A stretch of 31,846 bases of DNA from CAZQDP01 sp964592375. GTDB lineage: Bacteria > Bacillota > Clostridia > RUG12999. Within the stretch, counting starts at the first letter, position 1. Each line of letters starts with the position of its first letter. Made by a program: the position numbers and the translations under genes. The DNA lies in contig CAZQDP010000020.1 in assembly GCA_964592375.1 (NCBI GenBank), forward strand, positions 1-31,846, given 5' to 3'. The notes under the pieces are model-generated. The model saw nothing but the letters and a program-made list of their open reading frames with translations. It was not told where the DNA came from and searched no databases. Shown piece by piece: positions 1 through 9,154 of the stretch.

Positions 1-85
1 GCACATTTGTGTGCGCATTTTCTTCGCAAATAGCACTTATTGCATTTTCAGAGTGTGCTTTGCTTCAATATTTTGATTTTTTTTG

Positions 86-113
86 CCTATGCATCATCCG
101 CATGGGTTTTTTT
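86..113 (+). terminator. Rho-independent terminator candidate upstream of dnaA
   Basis: A 7-bp stem (CCTATGC at 86-92 with GCATGGG at 100-106, one G-T pair) has a 7-nt loop and is followed by seven T residues (107-113). The T-run is on the + strand, so it would stop rightward transcription entering from the left of the window and insulate the dnaA promoter. Confidence 0.6.
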
Positions 114-144
114 GTGTTGTTTATGAAAAAACTCTAAAAATGTA

Positions 145-173
145 TTGAATAATCTTTTTCTATATGGTATAAT
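145..173 (+). promoter_or_regulatory. dnaA promoter, sigma-A type
   Basis: The -35 is TTGAAT (145-150), the spacer is 17 nt, and the -10 is TATAAT (168-173) preceded by TGG, which makes an extended -10. The predicted start of transcription near 180 gives a leader of about 80 nt before the dnaA start at 261. Confidence 0.8.
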
Positions 174-260
174 GCTTCTTATATATATAAATATTATAAT
201 ACTCAAATTAGCCCTATCTTTACGAAGATGTGGGCATTTGCCATGGTAAGGAGTTTAGAA

Positions 261-1592
261 ATGTCGGATATCAATGGATTATGGAATGATATATTGGAAA
301 TACTGAAAAAGGAAGTGTCTGGGGTATCTTTTACCACATGGTTTCAGCCCCTCACTCCCATCTGCCTCAAGGGTGATGTGATTACCGTATCTGCGGCGAT
401 GGAGTTTTCTAAAAATATGATTGAATCACGCTATAAGGATTTACTTGCCAACTGCGCCTCACAGGTCGCAGGGATTGCCCTGAAGGTCAATGTTGTGTTG
501 GAATCGGATTTGCAGCAGAGCGCGCCCGAGCAGCAGCAGGTGCGTCAATTAGAGCAGAGCGAGCTTTTCCGTGCCGGCATTAACCCCAAATATACCTTTG
601 ATACTTTTGTGGTAGGCAGCTCTAACCGTTTTGCCCATGCCGCTTCGCTTGCTGTGGCGGAAACGCCGGCACAAGCATATAATCCTCTTTTTCTTTATGG
701 AGGTGTGGGACTTGGGAAAACACATTTAATGCATGCCATCGGCAATTTTATTTTCTCACAGACTCCAAATGCTAAGGTCATGTATGTATCCTCTGAAAAG
801 TTTACCAATGATTTGATTTCCTCTATTCGCGAGAACAAAAATGAGGAGTTTCGCAATACATATCGAATGACGGACGTACTGCTGATTGACGATATTCAGT
901 TTATTGCCGGAAAGACCCAGACGGAGGAAGAGTTCTTTCATACCTTCAATCATCTGCATCAAGCCAATCGTCAGATTGTGATTTCTTGCGATCGGCCACC
1001 AAGTGAACTTAGCAGCTTAGAGGAGCGATTGCGCTCCAGATTTGAATGGGGCCTTACCTGCGACTTGCAGCCACCCAATTACGAAACGAGAATGGCCATT
1101 TTGCAGAAAAAATGTGTGAGTGAAAATTTATCTATTCCTGAGGATGTTATTAAATATATTGCAGAAAAGATAGAATCCAATATAAGGGAGCTTGAAGGCG
1201 CACTGACCAAAATCAATGCATTTTGCAGATTGGAAGGCAGACCCATTACGGTGGACAATGCGTCCATGCTGCTAAGAGATCTGCATGCCGGTTTAAAATC
1301 CAGGGTGTACACCCTGCGCAATATTCTCGATAAGGTTTCTGAATATTTTGATGTTTCCGGCGAGGATCTTCTTTCTCAAAAGCGGACGAAGGAAATTTCC
1401 ACCGCAAGGCATTATGCCATGTATTTATGCCGCAAGCACATGGACTATTCATTACCGAGAATAGGCAGTGAATTTGGAGGGAGAAACCATACCACCGCCA
1501 TGCACGCCATTGAAAAGCTAGAGGAGGAAATAAAATCTTCTCAGGAGTCAAAAGCCACCTATGATGCATTGCTAAAGCTTATTGAAGGCTAA
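261..1592 (+). CDS. dnaA: Chromosomal replication initiator DnaA
   Basis: DnaA is the AAA+ ATPase that binds DnaA boxes at oriC, melts the origin and loads the DnaB helicase. The 443-aa product has the N-terminal helicase/partner-binding domain (about 1-80), a short linker, an AAA+ domain with Walker A GGVGLGKT (147-154) and Walker B VLLIDDIQF (206-214), and the C-terminal DNA-binding domain with the GGRNHTT signature. I chose the ATG at 261 because AAGGAG lies 7 nt upstream and the protein then begins like other DnaA proteins. The open frame extends to 228 without a better start. It is the first gene of the replication cluster. Confidence 0.97.
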   Translation: MSDINGLWNDILEILKKEVSGVSFTTWFQPLTPICLKGDVITVSAAMEFSKNMIESRYKDLLANCASQVAGIALKVNVVLESDLQQSAPEQQQVRQLEQSELFRAGINPKYTFDTFVVGSSNRFAHAASLAVAETPAQAYNPLFLYGGVGLGKTHLMHAIGNFIFSQTPNAKVMYVSSEKFTNDLISSIRENKNEEFRNTYRMTDVLLIDDIQFIAGKTQTEEEFFHTFNHLHQANRQIVISCDRPPSELSSLEERLRSRFEWGLTCDLQPPNYETRMAILQKKCVSENLSIPEDVIKYIAEKIESNIRELEGALTKINAFCRLEGRPITVDNASMLLRDLHAGLKSRVYTLRNILDKVSEYFDVSGEDLLSQKRTKEISTARHYAMYLCRKHMDYSLPRIGSEFGGRNHTTAMHAIEKLEEEIKSSQESKATYDALLKLIEG

Positions 1593-1669
1593 GAAAATAA
1601 AGAGGCACAGCCCAAAGTCGATAGTGCCTTGGCAGGGCAAAAAAGCGAAGTTTGAAGGAGGTATAGAAT

Positions 1670-2782
1670 TTGAAATTTTTATGCGAAAAAAACATACTGT
1701 TAGAAGCGCTCGTCGCTGCGCAGAGGGCCTCTGTATCCAGCCAGTTGCTGCATACGGTTGACTCTATTTTGGTGCAGGCAGAGGATACACTTAAAATTTT
1801 AGGAAATAATTTGGAAATCGCAGTGGAATATGAGGTACCTGCCTCCGTACAGGTGCCGGGCAGCGTTGCAGTCAATGCCAAAAAAATATGTGAAATCGTA
1901 CGCCGCATGCCGGAAGGGCTGATTGAATGGTTTGTCAACGATCAGTTAAATATCAATATCAAATGCAAGGAAGCGGATTTTGATATTATGGGTCTGCCCG
2001 GCGAAGACTATCCTGAAATTCCCGAATTTGAAGGCACTTGCTCCTTTGGCACCACCTCCGAAGTGCTCTCCAGCTTAATTCGTCATACCTCCTTTGCCGT
2101 AAGCCAGAATGACAGCAAGCCGGTGCTGACCGGTATGAAAATGGAATTGGAAAACAGCAGTCTGAAGCTTATTGCGGTAGACGGGTACCGACTTGCCATG
2201 AAAAGCGAAAAAATTGGCGACACTGGTCTGCAACTGCACTGCATTATTCCCGGCCGGTCTATGAGCGATTTACTTAAAATTATGAAGGCTCCCGATGAGC
2301 TTACAGTGTCCATCGGTACAAAGCATATATTATTTACCTTTGGTGGGTGTAAATTCTTATCCCGCCTTTTAGATGGCGAATTTATTAATTATAGCAATAT
2401 TCTTCCCACGGAGGAAAAATATGTGGCGGTCCTTCCCACTGCAGAACTGCTACTTGCCATTGAAAGAATTGCCCTTATTGCAGACGACTCGGATGTTGGC
2501 AAAACACCGGTTAAGCTGAAATTCAAGGATGATAAGCTGGTCCTTAGCTGTGCAACCCAAAAAGGAAGGGTGACGGATATCCTTGAAGTTGCCTCCAATT
2601 TCGAGGAGGACTTTGAAATGGGCTTTAATCATCGATTTTTGCTCGATGCGCTTCGAGCCGCTGAGGTGGAGCAGGTAAAGCTACTACTCACCTCCCCCAT
2701 TAATCCCGTGGTAATCAAGCCCACTGACGATAATGCAGATGCGTTTTTGTATATTGTTCTCCCTGTACGTCTTCGGAGCTGA
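1670..2782 (+). CDS. dnaN: DNA polymerase III beta sliding clamp
   Basis: DnaN forms the ring-shaped dimer that tethers DNA polymerase III and many repair proteins to DNA. The 370-aa product has the usual length and three-domain clamp pattern, and ends in VLPVRL-type residues typical of the family. The start is a TTG at 1670: AAGGAGG (1655-1661) lies 8 nt upstream and the protein begins MKFLCEKN, as expected. It lies 77 nt after dnaA and 10 nt before yaaA, so it is probably read from the dnaA promoter, since I saw no clear promoter in the spacer. Confidence 0.97.
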   Translation: MKFLCEKNILLEALVAAQRASVSSQLLHTVDSILVQAEDTLKILGNNLEIAVEYEVPASVQVPGSVAVNAKKICEIVRRMPEGLIEWFVNDQLNINIKCKEADFDIMGLPGEDYPEIPEFEGTCSFGTTSEVLSSLIRHTSFAVSQNDSKPVLTGMKMELENSSLKLIAVDGYRLAMKSEKIGDTGLQLHCIIPGRSMSDLLKIMKAPDELTVSIGTKHILFTFGGCKFLSRLLDGEFINYSNILPTEEKYVAVLPTAELLLAIERIALIADDSDVGKTPVKLKFKDDKLVLSCATQKGRVTDILEVASNFEEDFEMGFNHRFLLDALRAAEVEQVKLLLTSPINPVVIKPTDDNADAFLYIVLPVRLRS

Positions 2783-2792
2783 TGCGAAAGGA

Positions 2793-3023
2793 ATGAAAGC
2801 TGATTTGACCCCCATTACAATTCACACGGAATATATTACACTAGGTGCACTCATTAAATTCTGTTCCATCGCCTCGAGTGGCGGACAGGCAAAGGATATG
2901 ATAAGTGGCGGCCATGCAAAAGTAAACGGAACTCCCATATACCAGCGAGGCAAAAAGCTTTATCGCGGCGATGTGATTGCCATCGATATGGACAGTAATA
3001 TTGTTACCTTTATTGTGGAGTAA
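2793..3023 (+). CDS. yaaA: S4 domain RNA-binding protein YaaA
   Basis: This 76-aa protein consists almost wholly of an S4 RNA-binding domain (LGALIKFC, SSGGQAKDMISGGHAKVNG, RGDVIAID). Its place between dnaN and recF is the conserved place of yaaA in Bacillota. YaaA-type proteins are thought to contact ribosomal RNA, but the exact role is unsettled. The start is uncertain. AAAGGA directly abuts the ATG at 2793, which is closer than usual, and an in-frame TTG at 2805 lies about 12 nt downstream. The longer frame back to 2733 overlaps dnaN and is unlikely. Confidence 0.9.
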   Translation: MKADLTPITIHTEYITLGALIKFCSIASSGGQAKDMISGGHAKVNGTPIYQRGKKLYRGDVIAIDMDSNIVTFIVE

Positions 3024-3025
3024 AT

Positions 3026-4141
3026 ATGTATATTACAGATATTTCCCTTCAAAATTTTAGAAATTATTCCGCGCAGTCACTGAGCCTGTGCAATGGGGTA
3101 AATGTGGTGTACGGCGATAATGCCCAGGGCAAGACCAATCTTGTGGAGGCCATTTTGGTTGCTTCCTGCGGAAAATCTCACCGTGCTGCCAGTGATCGGG
3201 AAATGATTAAAATCGGCAGTAGCTTCGCCGATATTGAGGTTCGGTATGTCAAAGATAACATGGAACAAACTAATTTTTTGCGCATGAACTGTGCAGGAAA
3301 AAAAATAATTAGGCTCAGTGGTGTTCCGATTAAGAAAATGTCACAACTGATGGGGCAACTCAACACGGTCATGTTTAGCCCACAGGATATGAACCTGGTG
3401 AAAGAAGGTCCCGCCCTACGTCGTCGGTTTATTGATATGTGTATCAGCGCACTGCGTCCCAAATATTTGGATGCGCTTATACGATATGGCAGTGCACTGG
3501 AGCAAAAGTCAAAGCTACTGCGTTGTCTGAAAGAAAATCCTGTCTTAGGGGATACGCTGGATGTATGGAATATGGAGCTCGCCTCGTATGGTAGCATTGT
3601 GATGTTTTATCGGCAGGAATATATCCAGAAGCTTTCACCGGTCGCAAGTGCAATGCATATGGAAATATCCGCAGTGGGTGAGCAGATGGACATGTCCTAT
3701 AAGCCATCTTGCCCGGTGCATCCCTTGTGCACAGCAGAGCAAGCGCGGCAGATTTTTTTAGAGATGTTGCAAAAAATGAAGCCTCGGGAATCTGCTTGTG
3801 GACTATGCCTTGTGGGACCTCATCGAGACGATATTGTGTTTTTGGTAAGTGGTTTATCTGCCAAAATCTATGCAAGCCAAGGGCAGCAACGCACCATCGT
3901 ACTTGCACTGAAGCTTTCGCAGATGGAGCTTTTTTTAGATGAAACCGGCAACTATCCGGTGCTCCTGCTGGATGATATCACAAGTGAGCTTGACAGTGCA
4001 AGGCGTAGATATCTTTTTGAAAAAATGGCAGGCCGCCAAGTGGTCATTACCTGTACGGATCCTGATCGCATTGATCTTCCCGGCGGTCGATTTTTGAAAG
4101 TGGAAAGCGGTGAAATTCATGTTTCTCCATCTGGGCAGTGA
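3026..4141 (+). CDS. recF: DNA replication and repair protein RecF
   Basis: RecF is an SMC-like ATPase that helps load RecA at single-strand gaps and stalled forks, working with RecO and RecR. The 371-aa product has Walker A GDNAQGKT at residues 30-37, the SQGQQRT signature region, and the Walker B/D-loop LLLDDITSELD near the C terminus. These are in the family order and the length is normal. It starts 2 nt after yaaA, with GGAG inside the end of yaaA, and its end overlaps remB by 23 nt. This tight packing implies one transcript and probable translational coupling. Confidence 0.96.
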   Translation: MYITDISLQNFRNYSAQSLSLCNGVNVVYGDNAQGKTNLVEAILVASCGKSHRAASDREMIKIGSSFADIEVRYVKDNMEQTNFLRMNCAGKKIIRLSGVPIKKMSQLMGQLNTVMFSPQDMNLVKEGPALRRRFIDMCISALRPKYLDALIRYGSALEQKSKLLRCLKENPVLGDTLDVWNMELASYGSIVMFYRQEYIQKLSPVASAMHMEISAVGEQMDMSYKPSCPVHPLCTAEQARQIFLEMLQKMKPRESACGLCLVGPHRDDIVFLVSGLSAKIYASQGQQRTIVLALKLSQMELFLDETGNYPVLLLDDITSELDSARRRYLFEKMAGRQVVITCTDPDRIDLPGGRFLKVESGEIHVSPSGQ

Positions 4142-4406
4142 TGTAATTGTGAATATGCGAGATATTATTGCAATTATGGATTTGGAAACCACAACCACCT
4201 CCGCCATATCCCGCGAGTTTTTAAAAACTGCGGAGGAGGAGGGCTTTATCCGAAATATATCCGAGGATTTGCCTCGTTCTTATATTATTACCGAACAAAG
4301 AGATCAAAGTATTATTTATATCTCTCCTATCTCCAGCGCGACATTGCTCAAAAGGTTTGATGAAGGGCAGGAGGAGAGCTTAGGGGGCATCGTGCACGGT
4401 ACATAG
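4119..4406 (+). CDS. remB: Extracellular matrix regulator RemB (DUF370)
   Basis: The 95-aa product begins MFLHLGSDVIV and carries the DUF370 pattern (RDIIAIMDLETT, SYIIT, YISPISSATLLKR). It sits between recF and gyrB, exactly where remB/yaaB lies in Bacillus subtilis. There, remB is needed for normal matrix gene expression. DUF370 proteins such as RemA can be direct DNA-binding regulators. I chose the ATG at 4119 over a GTG at 4110 because it matches the family N terminus. The frame overlaps the 3' end of recF. Confidence 0.9.
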   Translation: MFLHLGSDVIVNMRDIIAIMDLETTTTSAISREFLKTAEEEGFIRNISEDLPRSYIITEQRDQSIIYISPISSATLLKRFDEGQEESLGGIVHGT

Positions 4407-4471
4407 GGCAAAAACATACTGCTTTTTGTATTTTTACTTTGCATCCACATATGAAAGGACGGCTTAAGGCT

Positions 4472-6379
4472 ATGAACGATAAGGTAAGCGGCAATTATAA
4501 TGTAGACCAAATACAAGTGCTGGAGGGCCTTGAGGCGGTGCGAAAAAGACCTGGTATGTATATCGGTTCCACCTCCGCTAGGGGTTTGCACCACCTTGTA
4601 TACGAAATTGTGGACAATAGTATTGACGAGGCGCTAGCCGGTTATTGCAAAAATATTATTGTCACCATCAATGCCGACAATTCCATCACCGTGCAGGACG
4701 ATGGACGTGGAATTCCAACGGGGATTCATCCCAAAATGAACATTTCCGGCGTGGAGGTGATCTTTACCGTGCTCCATGCGGGCGGCAAGTTCGGTGGTGA
4801 CGGTTATAAGGTATCCGGTGGTTTGCATGGGGTGGGTGCTTCTGTTGTGAACGCACTGTCCTCCTATTTAGAGGTAGAGGTGCACAACGAGGGTCAAATT
4901 CACTTTCAAAGGTATGAGCGCGGCGCGGCCTGCGGTCCTTTACGTGTCACGGGCGACACGGACCACACCGGCACCAAAATCACCTTTATGCCAGATGAAG
5001 ACATTTTTGAAGAGGTCTTGTTTGATTTTGATACACTTCTCAACCGCATGAGAGAGCAAGCCTTTTTAAATAAAGGTCTGCGCATTGTGCTTCAGGATCA
5101 ACGGGAAGATGCACAGGAGGTGGAGCTGAAATACGATGGCGGCATTATTTCCTTTGTGGAATATATCAATAAGAACAAGGAACCTCTCCATGAGACTGTC
5201 ATTTTCTTTGAAGGTGAACGGCAGGACTGTATGGTGGAGATTGCCATGCAGTATACCAATTCTTATAATGAAAATATCATTAGCTTTGCCAACAATATCA
5301 ACACAACCGAGGGTGGTACCCATGAAACCGGTTTTAAATCTGCACTTACCAAGGTAATCAATGATTATATTCGAAAATACAATCTCTTAAAGGATAGCGA
5401 CAAGAATTTAAGCGGTGAGGATGCACGTGAAGGCCTTGCCTGCATTATCAGCGTAAAGCTTCGCGAGGCACAGTTTGAAGGGCAGACCAAAACCAAGCTG
5501 GGCAATAGCGAGATTAGAGGTTTGGTGGAAAGCGCTGTTGGCGAAAAGTTAGAATCCTTTTTGGAAGAAAATCCTTCGGTTGCAAGAGCGATTATTGACA
5601 AGGCCATCACTGCCGCGCGTGCGCGCGATGCGGCCAGAAAGGCAAGGGAGCTCACTCGCCGCCAATCCGCACTGGAAAGCCTTTCACTGCCAGGTAAGCT
5701 GGCAGATTGCAGCGACCGCGACCCAAAGAATACGGAAATTTATATTGTTGAGGGTGATTCTGCAGGCGGTAGCGCAAAGCAGGGAAGAGATAGAAAGTTT
5801 CAGGCCATCTTGCCGCTGTGGGGTAAAATGCTCAATGTGGAAAAGGCTCGCATTGACAAGGTGTTTGGCAATGAAAAACTCACGCCGGTCATCATGGCGC
5901 TGGGAGCAGGCATTGGGGAGGATTTCTCGGTGGAAAAGCTTCGCTATGACAAGGTCATTATCATGGCCGATGCCGATGTGGACGGATCCCATATTCGCAC
6001 ACTGCTACTGACCTTCTTTTTTCGATATATGCGTCCTCTGGTGGAGGAAGGGCATGTCTATATCGCTCAGCCGCCTTTGTTTAAGGTATCCAAGGGCAGG
6101 CAGGAAACGTATGCTTATAATGAAAGAGAGCTTGAAAAGGTGCTTTCGGAAACCGGTAAGGATTGTAAAATTCAACGCTATAAAGGTCTTGGTGAAATGA
6201 ACCCTTCTCAGCTGTGGGAAACCACCATGAATCCCGAATCTCGCACCATTTTGCGTGTGGAACTCGGAGATGCGGTAGCCGCCGATGAAATATTCACCAT
6301 TTTAATGGGCGATAAGGTAGAGCCTCGCCGTGAATTTATTGAAGCCAATGCAAAGTATGTGAAAAATCTCGATATATAA
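4472..6379 (+). CDS. gyrB: DNA gyrase subunit B
   Basis: GyrB is the ATPase subunit of gyrase, which introduces negative supercoils. The 635-aa product has the GHKL ATPase domain (VYEIVDNSIDEA and DDGRGIP near the N terminus), the transducer domain, and the TOPRIM domain with EGDSAGG at 427-433 and DADVDGSHI. I chose the ATG at 4472, giving MNDKVSGNYN then QVLEGLEAVRKRPGMY. The frame opens earlier (4439, 4451) but without a ribosome site. Residue W450, in LPLWGKM, lies where Escherichia coli GyrB has K447, a quinolone-pocket residue. It is followed 48 nt later by gyrA. Confidence 0.97.
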   Translation: MNDKVSGNYNVDQIQVLEGLEAVRKRPGMYIGSTSARGLHHLVYEIVDNSIDEALAGYCKNIIVTINADNSITVQDDGRGIPTGIHPKMNISGVEVIFTVLHAGGKFGGDGYKVSGGLHGVGASVVNALSSYLEVEVHNEGQIHFQRYERGAACGPLRVTGDTDHTGTKITFMPDEDIFEEVLFDFDTLLNRMREQAFLNKGLRIVLQDQREDAQEVELKYDGGIISFVEYINKNKEPLHETVIFFEGERQDCMVEIAMQYTNSYNENIISFANNINTTEGGTHETGFKSALTKVINDYIRKYNLLKDSDKNLSGEDAREGLACIISVKLREAQFEGQTKTKLGNSEIRGLVESAVGEKLESFLEENPSVARAIIDKAITAARARDAARKARELTRRQSALESLSLPGKLADCSDRDPKNTEIYIVEGDSAGGSAKQGRDRKFQAILPLWGKMLNVEKARIDKVFGNEKLTPVIMALGAGIGEDFSVEKLRYDKVIIMADADVDGSHIRTLLLTFFFRYMRPLVEEGHVYIAQPPLFKVSKGRQETYAYNERELEKVLSETGKDCKIQRYKGLGEMNPSQLWETTMNPESRTILRVELGDAVAADEIFTILMGDKVEPRREFIEANAKYVKNLDI

Positions 6380-6427
6380 GATGTCGGTGGTTATGGAAAA
6401 GCGTATACCAATGAGGAGTGAACAGTA

Positions 6428-8998
6428 ATGGATTACGAAAATCAAAAAATTATCAATGTGGGTATCCAGAAGGAAATGAAAAAGTCCTATATCGACTACG
6501 CCATGAGTGTTATCGTGGGGCGTGCACTTCCCGATGTGCGTGACGGATTAAAGCCCGTGCATCGTCGTATCCTATACACCATGTATGAAGCAGGTACAAC
6601 ACCCGATAAACCGCATAAAAAATGCGCCGCCACCGTTGGCGATGTGCTTGGAAAGTACCATCCCCATGGCGATGCCGCTGTCTACGACAGTATGGTGCGT
6701 ATGGCGCAGGACTTTTCTCTTCGCTATCCCTTGATAGACGGACATGGTAACTTCGGTTCCGTGGATGGAGATAATGCGGCTGCCTATCGTTATACTGAAG
6801 CACGTATGGCAAAGCTTGCCACAGAGATGCTGACGGACATTGAAAAAGAAACGGTGGATTTTGCGCCAAACTTCGATGAAAGCTTAAAAGAGCCCACCGT
6901 ACTGCCGGCACGATTCCCCAATCTGTTGCTGAACGGCTCTTCGGGCATAGCCGTTGGTATGGCAACGAATATTCCGCCACACAATTTAACCGAGGTGTCC
7001 AATGGGATTATCGCTCTGATTGACAATCCCGATATTGGAATTGATGAGCTGATGGTACATATCAAGGGGCCCGATTTTCCCACCCATGGTATCATTATGG
7101 GTACCAAGGGCATTCGGGATGCGTATGAAACGGGTAGAGGCAGAATTATCGTACGCTCCAGAGCGGAAATTGAGGAATATGGCAACAATCGCGAGGCCAT
7201 TATTGTAACGGAGATCCCCTATCAGGTCAACAAAGCCAAGCTCATTGAAAACATTGCGGAGCTTGTAAAGGATAAGCGCATAGAAGGAATATCCGATTTG
7301 CGTGATGAATCCGATCGCGATGGCATGCGCATTGTCATTGAACTGAAAAAGGATGCCAATGGCAATGTCATTCTCAATCAGTTGTATAAATATACCCAGA
7401 TGCAGGACAGCTTTTGTGTGAATATGCTTGCCTTGCAAAACAATCAACCAAAGGTTATGAACTTAAAGCAAATTTTAGAGGCATATGTCCTGCATCAGGA
7501 GGATGTCATCATCCGCCGCACTCGCCATGATTTGGCAAAGGCAGAGGCAAGGGCACATATTTTAGAAGGATTGAAAACAGCCATTGATCATATTGACGAG
7601 GTCATTGAAATCATTAAAAAGTCTGCCAGCATTCCCGAATCTAAGTTAAATCTTATTGAACGATTTGCCTTTACCGATTTGCAAGCCCAGGCTATTATTG
7701 AAATGCGTCTTGGCAGGTTGTCAGGTCTTGAAAGAGGAAAAATCGAAAATGAGCTTAGCGAAATTGCACTGACGATTATTTACTTAAAATCCATTTTGTC
7801 GGATACAAGCCTTTTGCGCACTATTATTAAGGATGAGCTCATCGCCATCCGCGACAAATACGGCGATACACGTTGGACGGATATTACCGCAGTTGTGGAT
7901 GATATTGACATAGAGGATTTAATCCCAATTGAAGAAAATGTGATTACCCTAACCCATTTCGGCTACATTAAGCGCCAGCCGGTGGATACCTATCGCAGTC
8001 AGAGACGAGGCGGCAGAGGCATTACCGCACTGTCTACCCGTGAGGAGGACTTTACCAAGGAGCTGTTTGTGGCCTTCTCCCATGACCATATTTTATTCTT
8101 TACCAATATGGGTCATCTGCACAGAATTAAGGCATATCATATACCCGTTGCCGGCAGGCAGGCAAAAGGCACTGCCATTGTCAATCTGCTCTCACTTGAG
8201 GCAGGGGAATATATTACTGCCATTGTCCCCGTTAAAAAGTTTGAGGATGATAAATTCCTCATTATGCTCACAAAGTATGGCGTCATGAAAAAAACGGAGC
8301 TGCAAAAGTATAATTCCGTGAAAAAGAGCGGACTGAATGCCATTACTTTAGATGAGGGCGATGAGCTACTGCGCGTAAAGATGACAGATGGCAACTGCGA
8401 GGTTGTGATTGGCACCTACAATGGAATGTCCATTCGTTTCCATGAGCAGGATGTGCGTGATATGGGCCGTCAGGCTCGTGGCGTTCGGGCCATCCATCTG
8501 CGCCCCGGCGATTATGTGGTTGGTATGGCACTGGTCAAAGAAGGAGCACAGCTTCTGAGTGTAACCCAAAAGGGCCTTGGGAAAAAGACTCCTTTTGAGG
8601 AATACAGACTGCAAAGTCGTGGCGGAACTGGCGTGAAAAACTATAATATCACTGAAAAGACGGGTAGCGTCGTGGGTATCAAATCGGTTACCGATGAGGA
8701 TGATGTTATTCTCATTACAACGGGTGGCGTTATTATCCGCATAAATACCAATGAAATTCGTTCCTGTGGCCGTGCGACACAAGGCGTAAAGCTGATGAGA
8801 ACAAATGAAGAAAATATCATCGCTTCTATTGCAAGAATTCAAAGAGAAGACGAAGAGGCAGAAGCCTCCATTGAGGAAATGCAGAATACCTCTTCCGCAC
8901 CAGCCGACGAAGGTGAGGAAAGGTTGATTTTATCGGATGGTAGCGAAGCAGGAGAAAACATGCTTGCGCCAGATAGCAGCGAAGGTGATGAAAAATAG
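6428..8998 (+). CDS. gyrA: DNA gyrase subunit A
   Basis: GyrA is the breakage-reunion and DNA-wrapping subunit of gyrase. The 856-aa product has the catalytic tyrosine Y122 in AAYRYTEARM. It also has a full GyrA box QRRGGRG at 525-531, which separates it from ParC, and the C-terminal beta-pinwheel repeats. The last 50 or so residues form a very acidic, low-complexity tail. The quinolone-contact region reads GDAAVYDS, so residue 83 (same number as E. coli) is Ala rather than Ser; D87 is kept. GAGGAGTG (6413-6420) precedes the ATG. Confidence 0.97.
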   Translation: MDYENQKIINVGIQKEMKKSYIDYAMSVIVGRALPDVRDGLKPVHRRILYTMYEAGTTPDKPHKKCAATVGDVLGKYHPHGDAAVYDSMVRMAQDFSLRYPLIDGHGNFGSVDGDNAAAYRYTEARMAKLATEMLTDIEKETVDFAPNFDESLKEPTVLPARFPNLLLNGSSGIAVGMATNIPPHNLTEVSNGIIALIDNPDIGIDELMVHIKGPDFPTHGIIMGTKGIRDAYETGRGRIIVRSRAEIEEYGNNREAIIVTEIPYQVNKAKLIENIAELVKDKRIEGISDLRDESDRDGMRIVIELKKDANGNVILNQLYKYTQMQDSFCVNMLALQNNQPKVMNLKQILEAYVLHQEDVIIRRTRHDLAKAEARAHILEGLKTAIDHIDEVIEIIKKSASIPESKLNLIERFAFTDLQAQAIIEMRLGRLSGLERGKIENELSEIALTIIYLKSILSDTSLLRTIIKDELIAIRDKYGDTRWTDITAVVDDIDIEDLIPIEENVITLTHFGYIKRQPVDTYRSQRRGGRGITALSTREEDFTKELFVAFSHDHILFFTNMGHLHRIKAYHIPVAGRQAKGTAIVNLLSLEAGEYITAIVPVKKFEDDKFLIMLTKYGVMKKTELQKYNSVKKSGLNAITLDEGDELLRVKMTDGNCEVVIGTYNGMSIRFHEQDVRDMGRQARGVRAIHLRPGDYVVGMALVKEGAQLLSVTQKGLGKKTPFEEYRLQSRGGTGVKNYNITEKTGSVVGIKSVTDEDDVILITTGGVIIRINTNEIRSCGRATQGVKLMRTNEENIIASIARIQREDEEAEASIEEMQNTSSAPADEGEERLILSDGSEAGENMLAPDSSEGDEK

Positions 8999-9015
8999 CA
9001 TACGGAAAGAGGGGA

Positions 9016-9060
9016 GGCGCTTTGCACATCTATTGATTGTGCTCGGCGCCGACCCTTTTT
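9016..9060 (+). terminator. gyrA terminator
   Basis: A two-part stem, GGCGC (9016-9020) with GCGCC (9046-9050) outside and GCACA (9024-9028) with TGTGC (9038-9042) inside, is separated by a 3x3 internal loop. TTTTT (9056-9060) follows. It lies 18 nt after the gyrA stop and marks the end of the replication cluster. Confidence 0.75.
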
Positions 9061-9154
9061 GGCATATTGCATAAATGATAAGGAAATGTACTTTGGGTTT
9101 ATTGTGTTTTAAAATCAATTATAATAATGCTATAAAAATAGGAGTGTGTTTTTT

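Larger units (their letters stand above)
1..260. other. dnaA upstream region (origin-proximal, no DnaA boxes seen)
   Basis: This non-coding stretch precedes dnaA. It holds a hairpin with a T-run (86-113), the dnaA promoter (145-173) and a very AT-rich block at about 178-205. I searched by eye for TTATCCACA and its complement and found no exact match here or in the dnaA-dnaN spacer. The AT-rich block could be an unwinding element. If the origin is next to dnaA, its DnaA-box cluster probably lies left of position 1. Confidence 0.5.

Noticed and set aside
228..260. Upstream ATG for DnaA
   Set aside because: The extra 11 residues do not resemble DnaA, and the ribosome site fits the ATG at 261.
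6510..6980. Long minus-strand frames inside gyrA
   Set aside because: They lie wholly antisense to a conserved gene, with no ribosome sites or family motifs.
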